Positions 11,347 to 21,434 of a stretch of 64,000 nt of DNA are shown in pieces. The notes under the pieces are model-generated. The model had not been told where the DNA came from. It searched no databases and saw nothing but the letters and a program-made list of their open reading frames with translations. A program made the position numbers and the translations under genes. The stretch is taken from assembly GCA_002049455.2 (NCBI GenBank), contig KV918772.1:62001-126000 (forward strand), in the 5' to 3' direction. Source of the DNA: Porphyra umbilicalis. Lineage: Eukaryota > Rhodophyta > Bangiophyceae > Bangiales > Bangiaceae. The number at the start of each line of letters is the position of its first letter. Position 1 is the first letter of the stretch.

Positions 11347-12483
11347 GTGCACCTGGCCGATCGCTCCAAGACTAAGCCATCAAAGTTCAACACGCCCGTG
11401 CTCAAACGCTTTCGCAACTCCTCCTTGTCGACTAGCGGTACCGGGCTCTCCAAAAAGGGCCGATGTGAGAACCGGGCAACAATTATTGCGGCGGAGAAGG
11501 CGACGGCGGGGAACTCTGGCCGCGTCGGGCCAATGACGGCGGCGCTCCCTACGGCATCAAGCTGTCTGAGGGCGTTCAGGGAGGAGCAGGACGGGTGCAC
11601 GGCCGAGCTGAGGTTGCGAAAAACGGACATCCTCCTGCATGGCACCGTGTTCGGATTTCACTCGCGCGTCATGACAGTGGCTGCCGTCGAAGCTATGTTG
11701 TTAGGGATTACGGTGGTGCTGCACGGGAATCGGCGGTGGCATGAGAACGGAGAGGCGGTTCGCTCCAAGACTCTGAACCGAGACATATATCTCAACGAGC
11801 AGGAGGACGGTCGACCTCTGCACCAGACGCTCTTCACAAACGTCTTCGTGCTCGGCATCCAGCTCTACTCTGACGCTGCCTTTGTCTCGTGCTCGGGAGG
11901 TACGAAACAGCCCGGGCCGACCGCCGCTCAAGACAGATGCCTTGCTCGGGAGTTTCATCACCCTAATTTGTTTCATCTTCGATCTAACGACGCCTGACGT
12001 TGAGGTTAACCTAGCTGGGTATCTCTCGCGTGCTACTATTTCTCTCTTCATTCGCTCAGTGCACCACATGTACCCCATACGGTCAAGCGTTCCCAATGTG
12101 TTGGACGGCACGTCCGCTTTGCGGACGGTGGGATACATCCCCTTCATTTTTCCACGTCTCGGCGCTTCCAATTTCACCAAGAAAAAGTGCGGAGGACGCG
12201 CGACGCCCTCTTGGAGCGCTGTCCCTTTGCCCTGCTTGACTCTGTGATCATGGCCAGTCGAGTTGGGGAGGATCTTGCAATCAAGGGGCATGGCAGGGTC
12301 AGAGTTTTCCCCCGCATCACGTTGTGCGCAGGAGACCACCCTGAGCAGCGGCACGTACTCGGTCTGCAGCTCAACGAGGGCATGAAGCCATTCAATCTGT
12401 CGGGTTGGCAAGGACGAGTCCGTTGCATGCAACGCCCCGTGCGTCAACCGGGATGTGCAAGAAACGCTGAGGTTGAAACTTGA
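11347..12483 (+). pseudogene. Plavaka-type (CACTA superfamily) transposase, broken
   Basis: Exon 1 (to 11899) ends in FTNVFVLGIQLYSDAAFVSC, which matches the first catalytic Asp block of Plavaka/KDZ-type transposases. A 160-nt intron (GTACGAAAC to CGCTCAG, 11900-12059) fits phase 1. The next exon reads HHMYPIRSSVPNV and TVGYIPFIFPRLG, the conserved 'GN...GYIP' block. After a one-base frame change near 12190 the reading continues with RVFPRITLCAGDHPEQRHVL, the family's 'P...GD.PE' block. The usual Cys pair follows only weakly. The family assignment is by recalled motifs and was not searched. The element ends are not identified. Confidence 0.55.
11900..12059 (+). other. Intron in the transposase relic
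   Basis: Donor GTACGAAAC, pyrimidine-rich 3' end TTTCTCTCTTCATTCGCTCAG split as tract plus AG. Removal joins two conserved blocks of the same transposase family in frame. Confidence 0.55.
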
Positions 12484-12833
12484 GGCCGCTGTCCTGTACG
12501 ATACGGGCACCGGAACCGCTCGGCGAAAGCAAGTTTCCGACGACCACTCTGCGTCCCCCTTTGTGCCTGTACTGGGGGCCGTCCACGGCTTGGAAACCGG
12601 CGGATGAGCCTGTACATGGTGTTCGGGTTTGATCTGGTCCACGTATGTATGCACTGCCCTGTCCGTCTGTACTGTGGTCGCGATCTGTGTGTTGCCCGGT
12701 GTGCTCAGGGGGCCTTTTGTGCCCCCATCACCCGCATTACGCGTGTTCGATTTGGCTTCTCACAAGACGTGCCGATGTTGTGTTGATTTGTTCGGTCTCG
12801 TGGACATGGTCATGCTCGGTCACGGTGTCGCAG

Positions 12834-13643
12834 GTGCTTAAGGTCGGCGTTTTGCGGTTTTCGGGGGCCAAGATTCCCGGCTTCCTGCTGTCCGTCTGCA
12901 GTGAGGGTCGCCTGGCACGCTATGGCACTCCGCGCAACGTGTTTGTGGCCGTCAACGAGCGCATCTCAGAACTCAACCGCACTTGCTTGGCGTCTATCTA
13001 CCCACCAGGTTGTATTCTCTCACGCTGATCACGGGGGCTGCGCAGATGACGCTTCCCAATTCCTCACTCGTGGACAACCCCCCGCCGAAGTGGTGTTGGG
13101 CAGCTCACCACTATTCTCATGCCGTTTTGTGTCTGACATTGGCTTTTCGAGGAGGTGCAGCTCTTCCTGTGCTGGATGGTCTTTCAATTGCCATCCGCAT
13201 CCCCTTCTCCATTGAGCCCCGCATGCAGTTGCCTCGTCTTTGCCAGCGTCAAGCAGGCAACTCTCAAAGGCAGCGACTGGCGATACTCCGTCGCGTACCA
13301 CGGCTTCACGCCATGCGCTCTGGTGAAGCGGCAATCCGTGTATGGAGCGTTTCGCAAAACGAGGGTCAATGAGAAGCCCGCGAGCTCTACCGAGCGCGTA
13401 CGTACGACGGCCGAGGCGGCGGGACAAAAACTGATGCGCTTTCAAGTCAACGAGGTCGGCTTGTACGGCTCTGACGACGGCTTCGACTCGGTATCGCTTG
13501 GCGACAGCACCGATTCGAAGCGGGAGAAAGGCGATGACAGGCCTGTCGTCTCACTCCGAGTCGAGTCCACGGTCTTTTTGGAGCTGTTCGACTGCAAGTC
13601 GATGCATGAGGCGGTACCGGAGCTTGTTTCCCGCTCTGCCTAG
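12834..13643 (+). pseudogene. Exons of unknown protein downstream of the transposase
   Basis: An acceptor (GTGTCGCAG) precedes an exon with motifs VLKVGVLRFSGAKIPGFLL and RYGTPRNVFVAVNERISELN. A 37-nt intron (13009-13045, GTTGTA to GCGCAG) fits. Further open frames lead to a final segment with ATLKGSDWRYSVAYHGF and VFLELFDCKSMHEAVPELV, ending at a stop at 13641-13643. The frame between about 13100 and 13250 is ambiguous. It could be the C-terminal half of the Plavaka-type protein or a separate gene. Confidence 0.35.
13009..13045 (+). other. Very short intron (candidate)
   Basis: 37 nt, GTTGTATTC to GGCTGCGCAG, phase 1 on both sides. It removes an in-frame TGA. Confidence 0.4.
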
Positions 13644-13688
13644 CTCACTGGAAAGCTTTGCGGGGACACTCAACACATAAACACCATC

Positions 13689-14414
13689 ATGACAGACGGA
13701 GCGGTAAGTGAGCTCGCGGATGAGGTGTATGATTTCGTCACGCGGTACGTGGCGGTCCTCCTCGGGACGATCAACAATCTTAAAGCTCATCGACGCGCCT
13801 ACCACCTCCTTTCGGAGCTGCTGCTGCGCGAAAACGACATGGAATCGGCCACCAGTGTCAACGAGGTTCTGCAAAAATGTTGCAAAGCGATGTACACCTG
13901 CACGAACCAGAACATTGAGACCTACACCCACCAGCTGATGCGTTGCGAGCAGACGCTGTCGTTCATCTTGACAGAGGACAAAGAATATGAAATCCTTGTG
14001 ACGGCCATCACGGACGGGGGTGCCACCGACAGGAGCACGGCGGGCGCCTCAGTTGGTGGCCACCAGCCGGCGGCCACCAACAACCAATGGCCATTGACGG
14101 CTGAGGGGCGAGCTGACGTCAGAAGCAAGCCCGAGGACGACTACCCGGCGCTTGACCCTGAGTTGAGTGATCCGTATTGCAGTGACGAGAATGACAGCTG
14201 GGTGGACGACACCGTCCCCGCTGGTGCGCAAACGAGGAGACCGCGCACTCTGGGGAAGCGTGTGCGGGTCGAAGAGGCCGCTGCGGGAGATTGTGGTCGG
14301 CTGCAGCGGCTCCTGGCTCTACTAGGTCTTTCCGGCACCCAAAGTGTGACAGTGCGGTCGTCCCCATGCTTTATGGTGACGTTTGAGCGGGGAGCGGCGG
14401 ACGAGAAGCAGTAG
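13689..14414 (+). CDS. Hypothetical protein, 241 aa, intact
   Basis: A complete single-exon frame from ATG (13689) to TAG (14412). Residues 1-105 look alpha-helical (ELADEVYDFVTRYVAVLLG, AYHLLSELLLREND, VLQKCCKAMYTC). A polar linker is followed by a strongly acidic stretch (PALDPELSDPYCSDENDSWV), a basic KRVRVEE, and a hydrophobic LLALLGLSG near the C-terminus. The start follows the stop of the preceding exon series by 45 bases. No family is recognised. It is the best-preserved frame in the first 20 kb and may be a second protein of the mobile element beside it. Confidence 0.5.
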   Translation: MTDGAVSELADEVYDFVTRYVAVLLGTINNLKAHRRAYHLLSELLLRENDMESATSVNEVLQKCCKAMYTCTNQNIETYTHQLMRCEQTLSFILTEDKEYEILVTAITDGGATDRSTAGASVGGHQPAATNNQWPLTAEGRADVRSKPEDDYPALDPELSDPYCSDENDSWVDDTVPAGAQTRRPRTLGKRVRVEEAAAGDCGRLQRLLALLGLSGTQSVTVRSSPCFMVTFERGAADEKQ

Positions 14415-15005
14415 TTGTACGCGCCTCCATTTGACAGCGACAAGCCGTGGTACTCCTTCATCCGCGATGAGGTACCGTCAACGACTGCGTTGTCCACAAG
14501 TTCTTCGGACCCGGTGGACATGAGCAGCTCGTCGAATTTCACTACGCCCCCATTTTCATCGTAGGCGGTAGGTACCGAGTCAGTCCCTCCGCCAATGAAT
14601 GGATCCTCACGCCCCACACCGTCGGCCAACACGTGCTGGGGTCTTGCCCGCTTAATCGTGTATCGTGTGGACGGCGAGACCTCTAACGCGGTGATCGTGC
14701 AGCGACTCGTCCCCGCCGCCCATTCCAACGGCTGCGTGACACGGAGTTTGGCACAAAGCGGCTACAGTGGGACATGGACATGGCCACGTGCCAACCGTCC
14801 CTCGCGGCTGTTCCCCTCTAGGCTGTTCAGCGTCTTGAGCAGATTGAGCCCGTCTTCATTTCGCTCGCCGCGCGCCACGGCATGTTTGCAACGCACCGAA
14901 GCACTCCCAACACGTCTGAAGAGCTTCGTCTCCACCGCTTCCTCATCAACAACTTTCATCCATGGACATGGACATCGTGTAAACAAGCGCCATTGTGACA
15001 GGCCT
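14415..15005 (+). pseudogene. Coding remnant, unknown
   Basis: Protein-like reading appears in two frames: SDKPWYSFIRDEVPSTTALS near 14430-14500, and DTEFGTKRLQWDMDMATCQP followed by ELRLHRFLINNFHPWTW near 14740-14980. Stops and a frame change separate them. It continues the plus-strand series from 13.7 kb. Origin unknown. Confidence 0.3.
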
Positions 15006-16900
15006 TATCTTTTAGGCTTTTGAGATGCACCGCCTACGTCTGCAGTGCCCGTTGTGCACATGAGAAGGACACCGGCGAGCCGACACATCAAAGGTGGGCG
15101 GGCTGGCTCGCTGTATGTCTCGTTTAGCAGTTCACAGTCCTTGCGGTCTGCACAGCTCTTGGTGGGCCCACCTTCTGGGGTAGCAGCCCCTTCAGGGCGG
15201 CCACCGCGGACAAAATTGCTAGCCAGTGTATATTCGGCACCAGGAGCTACCTGGCTCGATGAAACAGCTTGAAGGCAGCTACTCCAATGGTAAAGGCGAA
15301 CTGAAAGAGCTTGTCTGAGCCTCGGTCTTGTCAAATTCGTCACAATGCGTCCTCCATGGCTGGGCTGCCCATGCTGTCACTATCATCTTTTCAGAACTCT
15401 ATGCTTTAACCCATCATGCTCAACACGCCCAGTTTGGCCCTGATTGAAGCTCCAAACCTGGGCGACTACGTCTCAGGCTCATGTGACCGGCCCAAAACGA
15501 CTCGTAGTGTACAAAACGGTGGCGCAGTCCGGCAGAGTTCGTCGTTGTCATGCAATTAACCAAACCCATTGGCAGCAAGCACCGGCTGCGCTGCGCCACG
15601 AGCCCCGCTGGAGACGAATGATTGGGCGGTCGTCGAACAGACGTCACCGCGGCGCTTCACATTACAGCATCAGAAATAATTTGACGCCGCGATTGGTGCA
15701 TGAAGCTGGAAACTGCCTGTACAGTAAAACCCTGCTAAAATGCTGTATTGAGGGGGGGACCACCGGTCGGCCGAACAACGGTAGTTTTCGATTGGGCTCC
15801 GATCACTCCCACAGAGGCCGAACGCAGATATGGCTGATTGGCAGTTCGCCAAACGGCAGCCTGATCAGGCCTCTATCCGCGTGCCCATTTTGGCGATGAT
15901 ATATAGGCCACGAAGAGGGGGGGGGGTTAGTTGGCAGCGGCACTGGTCAGAAGGGGGCATGCAATGACCAGCGATAATGAGTCCACCGATGACATCGCAA
16001 TACGACCGGGCGACTGAACCCTCCTGGCCGCAACCAATGCCCTACAGCGCTTCTCAGCGCCAGACCTCCATACCACAGTCTAGAGAGCCACGGGCCAGTG
16101 TAGTTGAAACCAGACCACTTTCTCTTCGACCCACTCTATTCCCTGTCCTTAACGACAGCACTCCTATTCGTGTTCGTACCCAATAATACCTTGCCTTCAA
16201 GGGCACGGTATCTACCAACATGGTGAAGACCGTTTGTAATTTCTTTGAGATCTAGTGCACGTTGCGGGAGTACTTGTTGAGACCGAGGAACATTTTCTTT
16301 TCGCTCAATCTGCAGCACCTGAACGTTTCGTCGCCGTTTCTTTGCACTGGGAACGTTGGTACGCGTGGTCGGGTGTCTCGTACAAAGGTGGACGCCATAA
16401 GGAGGTCTTGTTCGCGCGTACGGCGCGCGACGGTGTTTATAGCGCAAGAAGCTGGATAGAAAGGGTCGTGAGGCGGGTTGCACGGTGTACGGGGCCTTCT
16501 GGCGGTGTGGCACGGAGTAACGTCGATGGTACTTTACGAGCGGCGGTCTTCGATGTCTCTGAGGGCGTTGAGTCGCAGTAAAACGCTTCAAAGCAGGACG
16601 TTGCAAGGCGCGCAACGTGACGGGTGAGACCGCGCGACTGTGTGCGAAGCGCGGCGAGGCAAGAATTGCGGGCGACTGACAAACTGCGGGATCAGCGGCC
16701 GGATGGCTCATTTGTCCGGTCTCCTCGACAAGGTGATAGAAGATATGCGCGGTCTGCATGTACTGTGAGCCTGTCAAATAGCTAAACAGGTTCGAGCCCG
16801 ATTATTTGCGCGAACGTGCCGTCAGAAGATGGTCCTCGATCACAGCACAACTCCAGGCCAGGGTGTTTTCGCGTAAGCGTCCTCAGTTAAGAATGCTCCC
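15006..16900. other. No gene recognised
   Basis: Frames are short. A sequence beginning TACAGTAAAACCCTGCTAAA at 15719 resembles a pogo/Tigger-type terminus, but no matching inverted end was seen. A GGTTCGAGCCC B-box-like word lies at 16789. Confidence 0.35.
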
Positions 16901-16949
16901 TCAGCCCAGGAGTTCCCGTGCCCCCCACCCTGCTGTCCGCCGCTGCCTC

Positions 16950-17110
16950 TGGTCCCGCTGCTGGCCGCCGCCCCCGCTACTGGCCGCCGCCCCCGCTGCT
17001 GGCCGCCGCCCCCGCTGCTGGCCACCGCCCCCGCTGCTGGCCGCCGCTCCCGCTGCTGGCCGCCGCCCTCGCTCTTCGCCACCTCCGTCGCTGCTGGCCG
17101 CCGCCCACGC
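16950..17110. repeat. 19-bp GC-rich minisatellite
   Basis: Tandem units close to CTGCTGGCCGCCGCCCCCG, about 7 clear copies, becoming degenerate up to about 17540. Long open frames on both strands across it are composition effects. Confidence 0.7.
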
Positions 17111-17639
17111 TGCGGGCCGTCGCCAACGCCGCTGACCGCTGCTCCCGCCGCTCGCTGCCGCCCCCACTGCCTCCAACCGACCCTGTTGCGCCCGCCGCCC
17201 TCACCACCTGCCACCCGCTCCAGCCGATTGCCGCAGCTCCTACTGCCGCCCGGTCCCCCTGACCCCCGCTGCCGCCACTGCAGCCGGCTCCCACTTTTTC
17301 TGCGGCCAGCCGCCCACGCAGCCTGCTGCCGTTCCCGCTGCCAGGTCTCGATCGTGTCGCCGCCCGCCGCTCGTGCGGCCGGCCGGCGCCTCTGCCGCCG
17401 GACGTCGCCCCCGCTGCCGCCCATCGCCCCCGCTTTTTCCCGTCGCTCCTGCTGTCGGACGCCGCCGCTGTCGACCGCCGGCACCTTCGCTTTTGGCCAC
17501 CGCCCTAACTCCTGGCGTTCGCTACTGCCGCTTGCCATCGACCCCCCTGCCCGTCACTACTGGCTGCCGCTCCCGCTTCCGGGCGCGACCCCAGCTGTTT
17601 GCTGCGGCTTCCTGCCATTGCGGACTCTTAGCTGTGTTG

Positions 17640-18230
17640 CTATTCTCTTCTGCCTTGAATGTTAGCTGATGGATCTGGGGGCTTCACTGAGTGACGTCTG
17701 AGGCTTGGCAGCAGGTCGTGGGCCGGGCCAGGTTGGGCATCGGATGTTTGTTTCTGTCATGTTGAGAGGAAAAAATGAACATGAAGCAGTTGCTTGCGCG
17801 CATAGTGGCCTATAACATGTTTCATAGCGCTGTTAGTTTACCCAGGAACGACTGATAAATGAACATAACGTTGCTCGTTTCTCATGCAGGTGTGTCTGGC
17901 GCACACCTCGCTTCTACCGATCTGATGCCCCTGATAGACCAATCCGGAACGATGGGTGGAGAAATCATGAACGATGGTGCATACGGCACATGCTGACACA
18001 TGAACATTGTGCCTTCTTCTCAGATGCTCTTGAGGGCACTGGGAACTATGGTAATGCTGCATATGCTCGCAGACAGTTTTTTTAGTATATTTTCTGCACT
18101 CCTAACACAAATTTCTTCTCTTTCCTCACCAACCCATTGCCATGCCTGGCACTGCTGCTTTACGCGTGCTTGCATCGTTCAGAAACACCCAGTGCCCTAT
18201 ATCCTCACCCCGTCCACAACAGTTTATGCA
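17640..18230. other. No gene recognised
   Basis: An AT-richer stretch between two GC-rich repeats. No protein-like frame and no clear repeat ends. Confidence 0.35.
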
Positions 18231-18239
18231 GAAAAGTTG

Positions 18240-18660
18240 GCGACAAAGGGCCAATGCGTTGGTCGGCAGCAGCTGCAGTCGCTGACAGCCGCGGCGGCTG
18301 CCAGCGGCGGCGGCAGCCGCCGGCCGCGGCGGGAGTGGCAAGCAGCAGCCGCTGCGCAAGGCGGCAGCGGCAGTGGCCGGCCGCTGCGGACGGCGGCGGC
18401 AGCGGCGGCCGGCGACGGCGGCGGCCAGCAGCGGCGGTGCAGCAAACGAAGGGGGTGTGGCCAAAAGCAGTGGAGGCGGCCGGCAGCTGCAGCGACAGCC
18501 AGCGGGGGCGTTGGCGTTTCGTAGCGGAGGGGGGGCACTAGGAACACGGGAGGCGGGCGGCAGCTGGAGCGACGGCGGCCGTTAGGGATGGCGGTCGGCT
18601 GTGGGGGCGGCGCGCGGCAGCGGAGGTGGCGGCACGGGGCTGCTGCGCAGTGGGATGAGT
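18240..18660. repeat. Low-complexity GGC-rich tract
   Basis: Irregular runs of GGC/GCGGC units on the plus strand without one stable period. Confidence 0.6.
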
Positions 18661-18834
18661 ACTCAAAATATTGGCAAAGGAACAGAAATAGGAGGGCTGT
18701 CGGTAATGACATGGGGTGAAATGGGTCGACAAAAAAACGGTCAGGAGGCGACCACACGGTCTGACAAGCTCTCGAAAGTCTGATCTGCATCTTGCGCACG
18801 CAGCGCGCCTTGAAGCATCTTGACCACTGGAGCC

Positions 18835-18990
18835 AACCGACCAACCAAACGTCCACGTGTGCGCAACGTGTGGCGCTGTCCCTGGCTCTCCAAAGGCAGA
18901 GCCGAAACTTGGTAAGTCACGTCTCAGAGCATCTCCACAAATGAATCCAGCAGTCAAAACAGGCAAATGTGGCACCGTTCGCATTTTGGC
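18835..18990. repeat. Dispersed repeat, PIF/Harbinger-like MITE family
   Basis: Shares ordered blocks (CCAACCAAACGTCCACGTG, GTGGCGCTGTCCCTGGCTCT, GAGCATCTCCAC, CAAATGTGGCACCG) with sequences at about 48880-49060, 49735-49860 and 50700-50850. Words of the type GAGCATCTCCAAC are typical of PIF/Harbinger-type MITEs. Confidence 0.45.
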
Positions 18991-20976
18991 CGAGCGCGAC
19001 TTCGCTTCCTTCGTCCACTCCGTCGGAGACAGCGCGGCGTGGCTGCGCTGCATGTTGCGGTGCAACCCGCGGCGGGTGCTTTGGTCCCACATCCCGCGGC
19101 CGAGCTCCCGTGCGTCGCCGGCGAAGAGGAGTACGCCTACCTCTAGGACTGGCACGCACGCCTTCGCCACCGCCTTGCGGTCCCCTTCGGTCACTCCTTG
19201 GCGCTTGCCAACTTCGGGGGTGTGGGCCCTCTGATCGCTTTGGCGTCGGTGGGCCCCGCGACCGCCTTGGCAGAATTTGGTGTTGGAGGCCGCGCGCCGC
19301 GCGCGCGGCGAGCTCGTAAGCGCCCGGCGGGCGGGGCACGGGGCCATTTTCCTGCCCGTGCATTCCGGCATTGCTTTGACGCCGGCGTGTTTTCCCTTGC
19401 CGACGGCAATAGTCACGCGGTGTGCAACGCCGTGGCTACTGACGAACGAGTACCCGCCCATTGTGCATCAGCGGCAGTCGCTGCTCCAGGCGTTCCCCTG
19501 CTACCCCATTCAGGACATGGCCTACGTCATGCTGACTGCCGCCATCGTGTCGAGGTTGCTGCGCGCGTACCACGAGACGCACCGTGTCTTCGAGCCGTCG
19601 CCGTGCTGCTACGACTTGACGCGCAAGTTCAAGGTCGACGACCTCGCGCCGGGCGACAGCGGTGCCGCCGACGTCTTGGAGGAGTATGACGCCATCGTGA
19701 GGGCGGTGCCCTGGGCGGCCGTCCATGACCTACTGCCCTACCACCACGATACCACCCGTGAAGCCCCCAGCTTCCTGCTGCCCCACCAAGTGGGTACCGT
19801 GGCGGACGGCCGGCGCAACTACGACCGTGTCGTAAACGCCTTGCGGTCGTCGCAGGCGCCTTTGCGGGTCATGCTCGCGGAGCTGCGGCTTGCAAACGGT
19901 GCCCCGCGGGCGTTGCCCGTGACGATGGAGCCATGGGCACTACCGGCCGGCTTCACCTCGCCCGACCCGGACCCCGTCCCGCCGCCGACGGAGGAGGCGG
20001 CCGCGTCAGCCGCGTACCGTGCGCGATATCGGCGCCACGCCGACATGGCGCGCGGCGGCCCGGCTCTACCTGTGCCCCACCGCCCGGGGCCCCGGGACCC
20101 CGAGGGAGATGAGGAAAAGGCCAGCGCCGGCGACCCCGGAGGTCCCGACGCCTACTCCCGCGGCTTTTCCGCGTCGACCCTTGCCGGCAGCGCCGAGTGG
20201 GGCCCGCGCGCGGCGGTCCGCGAGGACAGAGCCGGCCCTGCTCACGGCGAGCGCTGAGACGCGACGTGGCGCAACGACCACGCCGACACTGCCGGTGACC
20301 GGCCCGGGCGCGGGTGGGCGTGCGAGTCGGGCGGCCGCGCCGCTGCCCCCCGTCGCGACCGCGAAGAACGCTGGGAGGGCGGCCCCGGCCGCCGTGCCGA
20401 CGTGTGAGACGATCGCGTGTGGTCGGCGGCCGGTCCGAGTGATGGCCGTGGCTATATGGTCGCCGGCCGTCACGAGCCCGCATGGCCCTCCGACGGCGGC
20501 CAGGGCCGCGATTGCGGCGCTGGCCGCGGGTGCCACGGGCGATCCCAGTACCTCCCCCCCGTCGAAGCCGCGGCGCCCGCCGGTCCGCGCCCCGCGCGCT
20601 GGGATGCCGTCCCCGCCAACGACGGTCCCGCCATGGCGCTGATGGAGCTGGGGGTTGCCGGCCCCGTCGTGACCCCCGTTCCGGGGCAACCGGACGTCGC
20701 CTACGATTGGTGAATGTCTGTGTCGTGGACGCCCCGTACCCCTTTGACGGTTACGGAGTGGCGGGACTCGCTGACGTCCGGGCAGGTTGTCGCCTTGTTT
20801 GGGTACGAGCCGTCCATCAACTGGTCCGAGGTGCGGCCCTGCGAGATCACCGCCGCTTTGGTCGAGTACGCCCGCAACATGCTCGCCGCCGACGTCTCCC
20901 CCTGCCTAGTGTCCCCGCGGACGCGGGCGAAGCGGTTTCACGCCGCCCTGCGGCGCGTCCTACGAAATGCGGGCCG
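18990..20976 (+). other. Ala/Pro/Gly-rich ORF pair, possible dsRNA-virus fossil
   Basis: A protein-like stretch (motifs TPWLLTNEYPPIVHQRQSLL, QDMAYVMLTAAIVSRLLRAY, YDLTRKFKVDDLAPGD) runs into a long Ala/Pro/Gly-rich tail. The tail ends at a TGA that directly abuts an ATG (20711-20716). The second frame starts MSVSWTPRTPLTVTEWRDSL and is cut by copia element 1. A capsid with an Ala/Pro/Gly-rich C-terminus and a stop-restart junction is known in victorivirus-type totiviruses, so an integrated virus copy is one reading. No polymerase motif is present to prove it. The copy is broken, with a few breaks in addition to the insertion. Alternatives are a host gene or chance coding in GC-rich DNA. Confidence 0.25.
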
Positions 20977-20981
20977 CCCCG

Positions 20982-21399
20982 TGTTGAATCGCAGTGGGGT
21001 TAGGGGTTGGGGGATCACGGTGAAGTGGTTGAGTGGCTTGAGCTTGTGTTTGTGTGTGCGAACGTGCTTTGTTGGTTGTCCTAGGGTTCGCCCGCCTCTC
21101 CCAACCGAGAGCACCTCTCAAATAGTCCCCACCGGCCCAAGTGCTCCCCCCTCTCGCGCCCACACCGACGCCCACGCCCTCGCACCAAATCGAATCACTC
21201 ACCAAATCAAAAGCCACTAGAGCAAAGCGAAGATCAAATCCAAAACATGCCAAAAGTAACGCCCCAAGATGACCCAACACAAATGTGTGCAACTTGACCA
21301 CGTCTTGCGAATGTACCATGTGGGGTACCATAAGGGTCACCGACCATCATCCATCCGCGAACCGCCAGTGGAGTCGGCGACGAGCATCACAGTCCAACA
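20982..21399 (-). repeat. 3' LTR of copia 1
   Basis: 418 bp, same length as the partner at 25522-25939. A purine-rich tract (AAGCAAGGAGAAG in element sense) lies next to it at 21400-21412 and serves as the polypurine tract. Confidence 0.95.
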
Positions 21400-21434
21400 C
21401 TTCTCCTTGCTTGTTGCCGCGGCGGTTCTTGTTT

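Noticed and set aside
15719-15760. pogo/Tigger-type terminal repeat
   Set aside because: Only one end is present; no inverted partner and no TA duplication were seen.
16786-16800. tRNA gene around GGTTCGAGCCC
   Set aside because: No matching acceptor, D-arm or anticodon stem in the surrounding 100 bases.
16840-17665. Long ORFs on both strands across the GC-rich minisatellite
   Set aside because: All six frames are open because of composition; no frame shows protein-like complexity.
18126-18856. Ala/Gly- and Pro-rich ORFs
   Set aside because: Generated by GGC repeats; no domain and no consistent frame.
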